Positions 48,779 through 55,400 of a DNA stretch of 55,400 nt are shown here, piece by piece; positions within the stretch are counted from its first letter, which is position 1, and the number at the start of each line of letters is the position of its first letter. Source of the stretch: Actinomycetes bacterium (GTDB lineage Bacteria; Actinomycetota; Thermoleophilia; Solirubrobacterales; Solirubrobacteraceae). The translations under genes and the position numbers were made by a program. The notes below the pieces were generated by a model. It was not told the DNA's origin. It saw only the letters and a program-made list of their open reading frames with translations, and searched no databases. The stretch lies in assembly GCA_021792455.1 (NCBI GenBank), contig JAJYUP010000006.1, forward strand, positions 1-55,400, given 5' to 3'.

Positions 48779-49832
48779 CCTCTCTCGCCTGCGCAGCGGA
48801 GAGGCTCGGGCTCATCGGGATCGCGAGGTGGCGTGATGCCGCCTGCTCTGTACCCTTCAGTGGCCTCGACGGGGCATACGCTGCCATCGCTCGCTGGCGG
48901 TGGATGGGGGTGCGGTAGTAGGCCCTGCAGCCATGCCCCTCTGCTGTGAGCGAAGCGGCGATCGCATCTGCCCTCTCAGCCTTTATCACGTACAGATGCC
49001 AGGCAGGCTCGCACCCCGCGCTCGCCCGCGGCAGGCTGACGAGATCGCCAAGCCCCGCCTGCTGATAATGCGCTGCTGCAGCGCGCCTGCCCTCCGCCCA
49101 GCGATCGATGTGCGGCAGCTGCACTCTGAGCACCGCGGCCTGGATCTCGTCGAGACGGGAGTTGCAGCCGATGAGCTCGTGGCAGACCTTGTCCTTCGAG
49201 CCGTGGAAGCGGAGCATCCTCACCCTCTCGGCGAGCTGTGGGTCGTCTGTCGTCACGGCGCCCCCATCGCCGAAGCAGCCGAGGTTCTTCGAGGGGAAGA
49301 AGCTGAAGGTGGCGATACGGCCAAGCGAGCCTGGACGACCATGAGCGCAGCGGGATCCCGTCGCCTGGGCGGCGTCCTCGAGGACGGGGACGCCAAGCGC
49401 CTCGATCTCCGCGACCGGCGCGAGATTGCCGAACAGGTGCACGGCGATCACGGCCTTCGTCCGCGGCGTGAGCACCTCCTTCACAGTGTCGGCTGTGAGG
49501 CAGAAGGTCTCAGGGTCGATGTCGCAGAAGACGGGCCTTGCGCCCGTCGGAGGGATCGCCTCAGCGCTTGCGAAGAAGGTGAAGGAGGGGACGATCACCT
49601 CGTCGCCATCTTTGACGCGGAGTGCCCTGAGCGCGATCGTGATCGCGTCGGTGCCGTTTGCGACCCCAATCGCGTGCTCTGTCCCACAGTAGGCGGCGAA
49701 CTCCCGCTCGAAGGCTTCGACCTCCGGACCGAGAATGAAGCGCGATCCCTGAATCACGGCCTCGATCCGCGCGAGGATCTCAGCTCGCAGCGGCGCGATC
49801 TGTCTCTGCGTGTCGAACAGCGGAACAGGCAC
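48729..49832 (-). CDS. DegT/DnrJ/EryC1/StrS-family sugar aminotransferase
   Basis: A 367-residue PLP enzyme. Signature elements are GPEVEAFEREFAAYCGT, GVANGTDAITIALRAL, VPSFTFFASAEAI, the PLP-contacting Asp153 in LEDAAQA and the Schiff-base Lys182 in FSFFPSKNLGCFGDGG. It transfers an amino group from glutamate to a 3- or 4-keto nucleotide sugar. With the adjacent Gfo/Idh/MocA dehydrogenase it could make a 3-amino sugar. The start lies 9 nt after the stop of the GT4 gene at 49842, so they are co-transcribed on the minus strand. Confidence 0.92.
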   Translation of the reverse strand: MPVPLFDTQRQIAPLRAEILARIEAVIQGSRFILGPEVEAFEREFAAYCGTEHAIGVANGTDAITIALRALRVKDGDEVIVPSFTFFASAEAIPPTGARPVFCDIDPETFCLTADTVKEVLTPRTKAVIAVHLFGNLAPVAEIEALGVPVLEDAAQATGSRCAHGRPGSLGRIATFSFFPSKNLGCFGDGGAVTTDDPQLAERVRMLRFHGSKDKVCHELIGCNSRLDEIQAAVLRVQLPHIDRWAEGRRAAAAHYQQAGLGDLVSLPRASAGCEPAWHLYVIKAERADAIAASLTAEGHGCRAYYRTPIHRQRAMAAYAPSRPLKGTEQAASRHLAIPMSPSLSAAQAREVTGAIGRALAAAPRAL

Positions 49833-49841
49833 GCGCCAAGG

Positions 49842-51143
49842 CTAACGTGCCGTCGATCCGGCCGCTGGACCCGCCCGCGACTCGCCCTGCCCTGAGGGTG
49901 CGCCTGCCTGCCCTGACAGCGCGCGCTGATAGACGGCGATCGTCTGCTTCGCCGTCGCCTCCCAGGTGAAGCGCGCCGCCTGTCTGCGCCCCGCCTCTGC
50001 GAGCCGCTCCGCCTCAGAGCGTTCGCGAAGCAGCTTCTCTATCGCCTCCGCGATCTGCTGCTCTGAGAGGGGATCGAACAGCAGTGCGGCACGGCCTGCG
50101 ACCTCTGGCAGCGAGGAGGCGTTCGAGCAGGCGACGGGGACGCCCCTTGCCATCGCCTCGAGCACAGGCAGCCCAAAGCCCTCATAGAGGGAGGGGTAGA
50201 CGAACGCGTCCGCGAGCTGCCAGAGGCCCTCGAGCTCCTGCTCTGAGACCCAGGGAAGCAGCAGCACGTCGTCGGCTGCGCCAAGCTGCTGCGCTCGCTG
50301 GGCGAGCTCCTGCTCGTGCGAGGTCGGATACCCCGGCATCACGAGCTTCGGTCGCTGATCTGGCGGGATCCGCGCGAGCGCGCCGATCAGGGTGATGAGG
50401 TTCTTGTGGGGCCGCTTCGCGGAGAGCGTGAGCAGAACGCGCCTGCCGCCGAGGCCCAGGCGCCTGCGCAGCTGCACCTCGCTGACCGGCTCCACTGCTC
50501 TGCTCCCCCTGAAGCCGAGGGGCACGACGTCGATCATCTGGGCGTTCGTCGACAGGATCTCGATCAGGTCGCGCTTCGTGCTCTGCGAGTCGGCGATCAC
50601 CCTGTGGGAGCGCCTGACCGCGAGAGGGACGAGAACCCCCATCCCCTTCGCGTGAAGCCCGCCATGCGCTTCTGGGAATCGCGCGTAGATGAGGTCATGC
50701 ACGGTGACGACGCGCGAGAAGGGGCCCCAGGCGGGTGCGGTGCTGCCGAGGCTGTGGAGAAGCTGAACACCCGCCCGCGCCGCCTGCAGCGGCAGCGGGC
50801 CCTGCTCCCCAAGCACCCACTGTGGGCGGCTGCCCGCATTCACAGGCACGAGCACTGAGCGGACGATCTGCCCCCAAGGGCCATCTTTTGCGGCCGCCGT
50901 CTCCCTGTTGATGAACGCCGTGAACGAGATCGAAGGCGCCTGCTCAACGAGTGCAGCGATCAGCTCCCGTGCGTAGATCTCCATCCCACCGGTCTGCTGA
51001 GGTACGAGGAAGATGAGGTTGAGGCCGACGTGGAGGCGCCGCGTCGGCGTGGCGGCGGCGCGGCCTGCGCCCGCCCGCCCCGGGATGCCTGAGGGGCGCC
51101 GCATCGACGTGGAGGCGGCGCATCGATCAGCGGGGGTGGGCAT
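49842..51143 (-). CDS. GT4-type glycosyltransferase
   Basis: A 433-residue GT-B enzyme. After a basic 36-residue extension it reads LHVGLNLIFLVPQQTGGMEIYARELIAAL. The donor domain contains [64 protein letters not shown] (catalytic Glu pair) and SSLPEVAGRAALLFDP, the wording of mannosyl/rhamnosyl-transferases of the MtfB/WbdA type. The start overlaps the 3' end of the methyltransferase by 17 bp; a later start (51104) is possible. It is related to the GT4 at 52026. Confidence 0.88.
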   Translation of the reverse strand: MPTPADRCAASTSMRRPSGIPGRAGAGRAAATPTRRLHVGLNLIFLVPQQTGGMEIYARELIAALVEQAPSISFTAFINRETAAAKDGPWGQIVRSVLVPVNAGSRPQWVLGEQGPLPLQAARAGVQLLHSLGSTAPAWGPFSRVVTVHDLIYARFPEAHGGLHAKGMGVLVPLAVRRSHRVIADSQSTKRDLIEILSTNAQMIDVVPLGFRGSRAVEPVSEVQLRRRLGLGGRRVLLTLSAKRPHKNLITLIGALARIPPDQRPKLVMPGYPTSHEQELAQRAQQLGAADDVLLLPWVSEQELEGLWQLADAFVYPSLYEGFGLPVLEAMARGVPVACSNASSLPEVAGRAALLFDPLSEQQIAEAIEKLLRERSEAERLAEAGRRQAARFTWEATAKQTIAVYQRALSGQAGAPSGQGESRAGPAAGSTAR

Positions 51144-52044
51144 CGATCTCGATGTTCGTCGCGAACAGCGTGAGCGGCCTCACTCCGTTGAGGGTCGCGT
51201 TCGCCCTCCAGATCGCCCTGCTTGCGCGCTGCAGACGGGGAGAGGAGATCGTGAGCGGCAGGAGGTTCGTCAATCGCACCTGCTCGACGGCGAAGCGATT
51301 GCGTTCCAGCAGCGCCCGGGCGCTGCTCGGAGTGTAGACGCGGTCGTAGGGCAGCTTGCCATGGTAGTAGAGGCCAGCGATCCTCGCGATCGCCTCGAGG
51401 TGGGAGAGCCGGTTCGGCAGCTTGTAGACGTAGAGCCGGCCGTCCCGCGCGAGGACGCGGTGAAGTTCTGCAAGGGACCGATCTGGGAACTGGACGTGCT
51501 CGAGCACGCCGCAGGAGAGCACAGCAGCGAAGCGGCCGTCCTCATAGGGCAGCCTCGCCGAATCGCCGCTGATCTCTATCGTGATCTCTGGGTGGCGCTG
51601 CAGCTGCTCCTGCCCCGTCAGTGGCGCTCCCTCCCTGTAGTCGAAGCCGTCGACGGCCACTCCCCGCTGCCGCAGCAGGTGCATGATCTGTCCGTGGCCG
51701 CAGCCCCAGTCGAGCACCCGTCCTCTCGTCTCAGAGGCGATCCGATCCGCGATCGCCTCATACTCGAGCATCTGGGCCCCTGAGCGGACGTTCACGTCGA
51801 TCCTCCGCTCGCCTCGCATGAGGCGGTGGATGCTACCGGCTATCGTGGGCCTTCCCTGCGAGTCCGCGCCGCCGAGTGCATCCTTCCCAGTCCGTTCTCC
51901 CAAGTCCGCTCTGCCCAGTGCATCGTTCCCAGTCCGTCTTGCGAAGTCCGCTCTGCCGAGTGCATCGCTCCCAGTCCGCTCCCCTGACCCCGCTCTGCTC
52001 GGTCTGCCGAAGTCGCTGAGACGAGTTGTCCCTCTCTCCTGCAT
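51127..52044 (-). CDS. Class I SAM-dependent methyltransferase with repeat N-terminus
   Basis: A 305-residue protein if ATG 52044 is used. The methyltransferase domain has motif I RVLDWGCGHGQIMHLL, motif II VDGFDYREGA, ISGDSARLPYEDGRFAAVLSCGVLEHV (motif IV) and a post-core LYVYKLPNRLSHLEAIARIAG. It probably caps or decorates the glycan. The first 75 residues contain three 14-residue repeats of the form RTGNDALGRAD. ATG 51819 would remove them; the 42-bp periodicity in frame supports the longer form. The 5' end overlaps the divergent GT4 gene. Confidence 0.8.
   Translation of the reverse strand: MQERGTTRLSDFGRPSRAGSGERTGSDALGRADFARRTGNDALGRADLGERTGKDALGGADSQGRPTIAGSIHRLMRGERRIDVNVRSGAQMLEYEAIADRIASETRGRVLDWGCGHGQIMHLLRQRGVAVDGFDYREGAPLTGQEQLQRHPEITIEISGDSARLPYEDGRFAAVLSCGVLEHVQFPDRSLAELHRVLARDGRLYVYKLPNRLSHLEAIARIAGLYYHGKLPYDRVYTPSSARALLERNRFAVEQVRLTNLLPLTISSPRLQRASRAIWRANATLNGVRPLTLFATNIEIDAHPR
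51875..52000 (-). repeat. Three 42-bp in-frame repeats at the methyltransferase N-terminus
   Basis: AGTGCATC recurs at 51875, 51917 and 51959 with the shared core CCCAGTCCG; each unit encodes 14 residues on the minus strand. Confidence 0.85.
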
Positions 52045-53180
52045 CAAATCTGACGATAGGCATCGACGCGCGCGCGGCGGCGGAGGTGCCGGCGGGGCGC
52101 GGACGTGTGGTGCGCGAGCTGCTGAGGGCGCTGACACGGCGCGAGGACCTGAATGTTCGCTACGTGCTCTACGCTCGCGAAGCGTGGCTGGACGCTCCGC
52201 TCGACGAGCGCTTTCGCTGGCGCCTGGTGAGCGCACGCGACCCGCTGTGGCACCTGCTCGTTGCGCGGTGCGCGAACCGCCACTGTCACGCCTTTCTGTC
52301 GAGCAACTCCTACCTGACGCCGCTCTTTCTGCGCATACCGACGGTGACGATCGTCTATGACCTCGTCACCTTCGAGCGCTCGATGCGGCCGAACTCGCGC
52401 TCCGCGCTGATAGAGCGCGCGACGCTCTCGCTGGCGGTGCGCCGCTCAGCCGCGGTGATCGCGATATCGAACGCGACCGCAGAGGCGCTGAACCGGCGTC
52501 TGCCAACGGAGGCGGGCAAGACGATCGTCGCCCCCCTTGGCGCGACGCTTCCGCCGATCGCAGACCTGCTCGCTGAGGAGGCGGCGAGGCTGCCGGCACC
52601 AGGATTCGTGCTCGCAGTCGGCACGCTCGAGCCGCGAAAGAACCTGCCAAGGCTCGTCGAGGCATACGCGACGCTCGCGCCTGACCTGCAGCGCCGCCAC
52701 CCTCTCGTCGTCGTCGGTGCGGTCGGCTGGGAGGCGGAGAGGACGCTGGAGGCGCTGCGATCGCTGCAAGATCGGTGTGTGATGCTCGGTTATGTCTCCG
52801 ACGCCGCGCTGTCAGAGCTCTACAGGCGCTGCGCGGTGTTCTGCTATCCATCGCTGGGCGAGGGCTTCGGTCTGCCTGTGCTCGAGGCGATGACAAGCGG
52901 CGCCCCCGTCATCACCTCGAACCTCTCGTCGCTGCCTGAGGTCGGCGGTGAGGCCGTCGAGTACGTCGATCCTTACGATGCCGGCTCGATCGCGGCGGGC
53001 CTGAGGCGCGTGCTCTGCGACGAGGACCACCGTCGCAGGCTCGCAGAGCTCGGACTCGCCCGCTCGAAGCAGTTCAGCTGGCGGCGGTTTGCGCAGATGA
53101 CGCTCGATGCGTTGCGGCGCGCCGCTCAGTCTCCTCAGGCGCAGAGTTGCGATCGGCCGGAGTCGCGCGATGTCCGCTAG
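52026..53180 (+). CDS. GT4-type glycosyltransferase
   Basis: A 384-residue GT-B enzyme. It starts [29 protein letters not shown] (acceptor domain), then [69 protein letters not shown] and [24 protein letters not shown], the usual donor-site blocks including the Glu pair. The only usable start is TTG 52026, because the conserved IGIDAR strand begins at about 52053. This places the start inside the divergent methyltransferase gene (19 bp overlap). The next gene begins 11 bp before its stop. Confidence 0.87.
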   Translation: MSLSPASNLTIGIDARAAAEVPAGRGRVVRELLRALTRREDLNVRYVLYAREAWLDAPLDERFRWRLVSARDPLWHLLVARCANRHCHAFLSSNSYLTPLFLRIPTVTIVYDLVTFERSMRPNSRSALIERATLSLAVRRSAAVIAISNATAEALNRRLPTEAGKTIVAPLGATLPPIADLLAEEAARLPAPGFVLAVGTLEPRKNLPRLVEAYATLAPDLQRRHPLVVVGAVGWEAERTLEALRSLQDRCVMLGYVSDAALSELYRRCAVFCYPSLGEGFGLPVLEAMTSGAPVITSNLSSLPEVGGEAVEYVDPYDAGSIAAGLRRVLCDEDHRRRLAELGLARSKQFSWRRFAQMTLDALRRAAQSPQAQSCDRPESRDVR

Positions 53181-54180
53181 GCGACCGCCCGCCAGGCATG
53201 AGCCGCTGGTCAGCGTCGGTATTCCAACCTACAACCGTGCAGAGACGCTCTCGAGGGCTGTTCAGTCCGTGCTCGCCCAAACGCATCGCAACCTCGAGCT
53301 GGTGATCTCTGACAATGCGTCGGTCGATGGCACAGCTGAGCTGTGCCGGTCCCTGATGGAGCGCGATGCGCGCGTCAGATGCCTGCGCGCCTCCGTCAAC
53401 AGGGGGCCTACAGCCAACTTCAATGCGGTCTTCGAGCACATGCGCGGGGAGTATGTGATGGTGCTCTCCGACGATGATTGGCTTGATTGCAACTACATCG
53501 AAACCTGTCTGTCTGCCCTGCGGGCACACCCTGGCAGAGCGATCGCGTGCGGTGTTGCCCGGTATGTGCGCGGCAGCGAAGTCGTCAAGACCGGGCGCCA
53601 GATACAGCTCACAGACGCCTCGCCCGCTCGACGTGTGCTCTTCTACCTGCGGCAGGTCGACGAGAACGGCATCTTCTACGGTGTGATGCCAGCTGAGGTT
53701 CTGCGCTGCGCGGCGCCGATGCGCAACGTGCTCGGCAACGATTGGCTCCACGTCGCCTCAGCAGTGGCCCGAGGCACGGCCGTCACGCTCGCCGAGACGT
53801 CCGTGCGTCGTGAGCTCGGCGGGACGAGCGCAGACTTTCGCAAGCTCACGAGAACGCTCGGTTTGCCTCGCTGGCAGGCGCGCATACCCCACCTCGTGAT
53901 CGCGTGGCATGTCTTTGCCGACATCGGCTGGCGGGCTTCAGCGTACGGTGATCTCTCCTGGCAGGTCCGCCTCCGCCTGGCACCGGCCGCCGCCCTTGCA
54001 GCGATCCGCTGGCGGTCGCTGAGCTGGCACGTGACGATGCCGGCGTTCGCCGCACTTTCGAGGCGGCCGCGAGGCCAGCTGCTCTGGCGCGGCTTTCTGG
54101 CGCTCGCGCGTCTCGCCGGCAGGAGTGACTCGCAGGCGGACCAGGTGCCCGTGGGCGGCGAGCCTGACCGCAGCCGCTGA
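53170..54180 (+). CDS. GT2-type glycosyltransferase
   Basis: A 336-residue protein from ATG 53170. The GT-A domain contains LVSVGIPTYNRAETLSRAVQSVLAQ, LVISDNASVDGTAELC, RGPTANFNAVFEHMRGEYVMVLSDDDWLD (DxD) and NVLGNDWLHVASAV. The C-terminal 100 residues are basic and partly amphipathic (WRASAYGDLSWQVRLRLAPAAALAAI), suggesting membrane association. It overlaps the GT4 gene by 11 bp, so the two are translationally coupled. Confidence 0.87.
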   Translation: MSARRPPARHEPLVSVGIPTYNRAETLSRAVQSVLAQTHRNLELVISDNASVDGTAELCRSLMERDARVRCLRASVNRGPTANFNAVFEHMRGEYVMVLSDDDWLDCNYIETCLSALRAHPGRAIACGVARYVRGSEVVKTGRQIQLTDASPARRVLFYLRQVDENGIFYGVMPAEVLRCAAPMRNVLGNDWLHVASAVARGTAVTLAETSVRRELGGTSADFRKLTRTLGLPRWQARIPHLVIAWHVFADIGWRASAYGDLSWQVRLRLAPAAALAAIRWRSLSWHVTMPAFAALSRRPRGQLLWRGFLALARLAGRSDSQADQVPVGGEPDRSR

Positions 54181-54309
54181 GTCCAGGGCGTAAGTCGCGC
54201 CTGTGCCTGTGGGCCGCGCCGGGTGCGGCAGCGGTCACCCTGCTGGCACCGTGCCGCAGGCGGGCACGCCGCCCACTTCAACCCGCGCTCAGTCCGCGCC
54301 AACGGTCAG

Positions 54310-55113
54310 TCAGCGAGCGCTCGGCGTGCGGAGCGCCGCGTTTCCCCATGCCATCGCCTCGAGGTGACGGCGTGTGGCCGGGTCGGCCTCCTCGTACTGG
54401 CGCGTGCGGTTGTCGGCGATCAGCAGGTTGCGCTGATCGCCGCTTCGGAAGGTCGCGCTATGTGGCCAGCGCTCTGACGGGTAGGCCTGGCCGTTGCGTC
54501 CAGCCACCACCACCTCCAGACCACGTTCCCAAATCTGCCGGCTGATCGAGCGCCGTCCACTCTCCAGCGCCAGCGCCTGCGCCTTCGTGCGCACAGCCGG
54601 CCAGTCCAGCTCCAGCAGCAGGTCGCGGTGGAGCATGAAGCCGTTGGTGCGCAGGTGCGGGTTGGGGAATGGCGCGAAGTCGCGGCGCCGGCGACGTCGC
54701 AGCCACAGCGGGGCTGCGCTGTGAGCACTCTCGTAGGAGCCGCCCGTCCCGGTCATTCCGACTCCAGCGTCGGCAAGCGGCGCAGCGAGTGTCGCCAGCC
54801 AGCCGTCTGCGAGCGGTCTGCTGTAGGAGTTCAGAAAGCAGACGGTTCGCGCCTCGACCTGTTCTGCTGCGTGGCGATAGGCGGTCAGGTCCTGGACTGG
54901 CGCGTCGATTCGGATGCGGCGGCACGCGATCGCGTCCAGCAGGCTTTCAATGCTCGCCAGTCGCGCTGGCTTCACGCGCCCGAAGCCGTTCAGGATCACT
55001 GCCAGCTCATGCTCGCGACCAGCGGGCCGTTCGCGGTAGGCGGCGAGGAAGGACGCGAGCACGCGCGGCTCCAATCGTGCCCACACCAGGTGCACGACGC
55101 ATATCTCGCTCAT
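54310..55113 (-). CDS. Uncharacterised protein, possibly GT-A-like
   Basis: A 267-residue protein: MSEICVVHLVWARLEPRVLASFLAAYRERPAG, VQDLTAYRHAAEQVEARTVCFLNSYSRPLADGWLATLAAPL, GMTGTGGSYESAHS, NPHLRTNGFMLHRDLLLEL. The order (N-terminal strand, CFLNSYSRPL in the place of a DxD strand, then a TNGFMLHRD block) looks like a reduced GT-A fold seen in some polysaccharide loci, but I cannot assign a named family. It follows the partial glycosyltransferase at the right edge by 33 nt on the same strand and is likely co-transcribed with it. Confidence 0.6.
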   Translation of the reverse strand: MSEICVVHLVWARLEPRVLASFLAAYRERPAGREHELAVILNGFGRVKPARLASIESLLDAIACRRIRIDAPVQDLTAYRHAAEQVEARTVCFLNSYSRPLADGWLATLAAPLADAGVGMTGTGGSYESAHSAAPLWLRRRRRRDFAPFPNPHLRTNGFMLHRDLLLELDWPAVRTKAQALALESGRRSISRQIWERGLEVVVAGRNGQAYPSERWPHSATFRSGDQRNLLIADNRTRQYEEADPATRRHLEAMAWGNAALRTPSAR

Positions 55114-55146
55114 GTCTCGCGACTCTGCCCTTCGATCGGGTCGGTG

Positions 55147-55400
55147 TCAGGGAGCACCGAGCAGGCGGCGCAGGCGGCGCGCACGCTCGGCGATCGTCTC
55201 GCGCGAGTGGGGCGGCGGGGTGAGAATCGCCTCGATCTGCGCGAGCCCGACGGAGCGCGTGGCCTGGATGCGACGGCGCTTGGCGATGGTGCGCGGCAGC
55301 TGGACGACGACGGCGCTGAGCGCCGCAAGCTGGCGGGAGAGCTCCCCTTTGCGGGCGGCGTCGACCAGCCAGCCGGCCTGATAGCTGAGGATCGATGGCA
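55147..55400 (-). CDS. C-terminal end of a glycosyltransferase (cut by window edge)
   Basis: A minus-strand frame open at the right edge ends with TGA at 55147-55149. The visible 83 residues read SYQAGWLVDAARKGELSRQL, VVVQLPRTIAKRRRIQATR, and end ETIAERARRLRRLLGAP. A basic helical tail after SYQ, with LPRTIAKRRR, is typical of the C-terminus of membrane-associated GT2 enzymes. The start and catalytic domain lie outside the window. Confidence 0.55.
   Translation of the reverse strand, partial: PSILSYQAGWLVDAARKGELSRQLAALSAVVVQLPRTIAKRRRIQATRSVGLAQIEAILTPPPHSRETIAERARRLRRLLGAP

Noticed and set aside
53170-54180. A third SWRxTxPLR-type motif (SLSWHVTMPAFAAL) in the GT2 protein
   Set aside because: It lacks the PLR end and the preceding coiled coil, so the similarity is too weak to claim.

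Overview
The window is bacterial, uniformly high-GC DNA. Two-component systems of the DesK/NarL type, a B12-dependent ribonucleotide reductase, a CtaA/Cox15 heme A synthase, DHA2-type MFS and MacB-like ABC exporters, and many genes that start 6-9 nt after a TANNNT hexamer with no Shine-Dalgarno together suggest an actinobacterium. My best guess, from gene style only, is the Thermoleophilia/Solirubrobacterales group.

Layout. (1) 1-7.07 kb is a decayed mobile region. It holds fragments of IS256-, IS1634- and IS481-like transposases, one small IS with nested terminal repeats, the 3' end of a type I restriction gene (hsdR), an intact DUF3800 gene, and a 42-nt 3' fragment of tRNA-Phe that looks like an integration scar. 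An alpha/beta hydrolase and a broken SDR gene lie among the debris. (2) 7.07-28.8 kb is chromosomal backbone: a histidine kinase/response regulator pair divergent from an ABC exporter, a P450, an acyl desaturase followed by a second kinase/regulator pair (a DesK-DesR-like layout), an MDR oxidoreductase, an MFS exporter, an MBL-like protein, nrdJ, a GFA-fold protein, a polysaccharide-deacetylase-like protein with a degenerate metal site, ctaA and an Sfp-type phosphopantetheinyl transferase. (3) 28.8-55.4 kb is a large surface-polysaccharide locus: rmlC, two GDP-mannose dehydratase homologues (one carrying an intein), about ten glycosyltransferases, a Wzm/Wzt ABC exporter, a DUF2142 membrane protein, a polyprenol-phosphate-mannose-synthase-like GT2, a Gfo/Idh/MocA dehydrogenase, a DegT aminotransferase and a methyltransferase. 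It runs off the right edge inside another glycosyltransferase.

How the parts fit. The locus makes GDP-6-deoxyhexoses (gmd plus its paralogue), a dTDP-deoxyhexose (rmlC; its partners are elsewhere) and probably an amino sugar (Gfo + DegT). The glycosyltransferases assemble the chain on a lipid carrier, and Wzm/Wzt, whose ATPase has a C-terminal extension of the glycan-recognition type, exports it.

Most notable: a 342-residue intein with both LAGLIDADG motifs, inserted inside the NHE/SPRRG motif of GDP-mannose 4,6-dehydratase; a 121-residue protein that is only a coiled coil plus a SWRxTxPLR tail motif shared with a neighbouring glycosyltransferase; a recurrent leaderless-promoter pattern; minisatellite-like repeats, mostly in frame, scattered through linkers; and a repeat/inverted-repeat structure directly after nrdJ.
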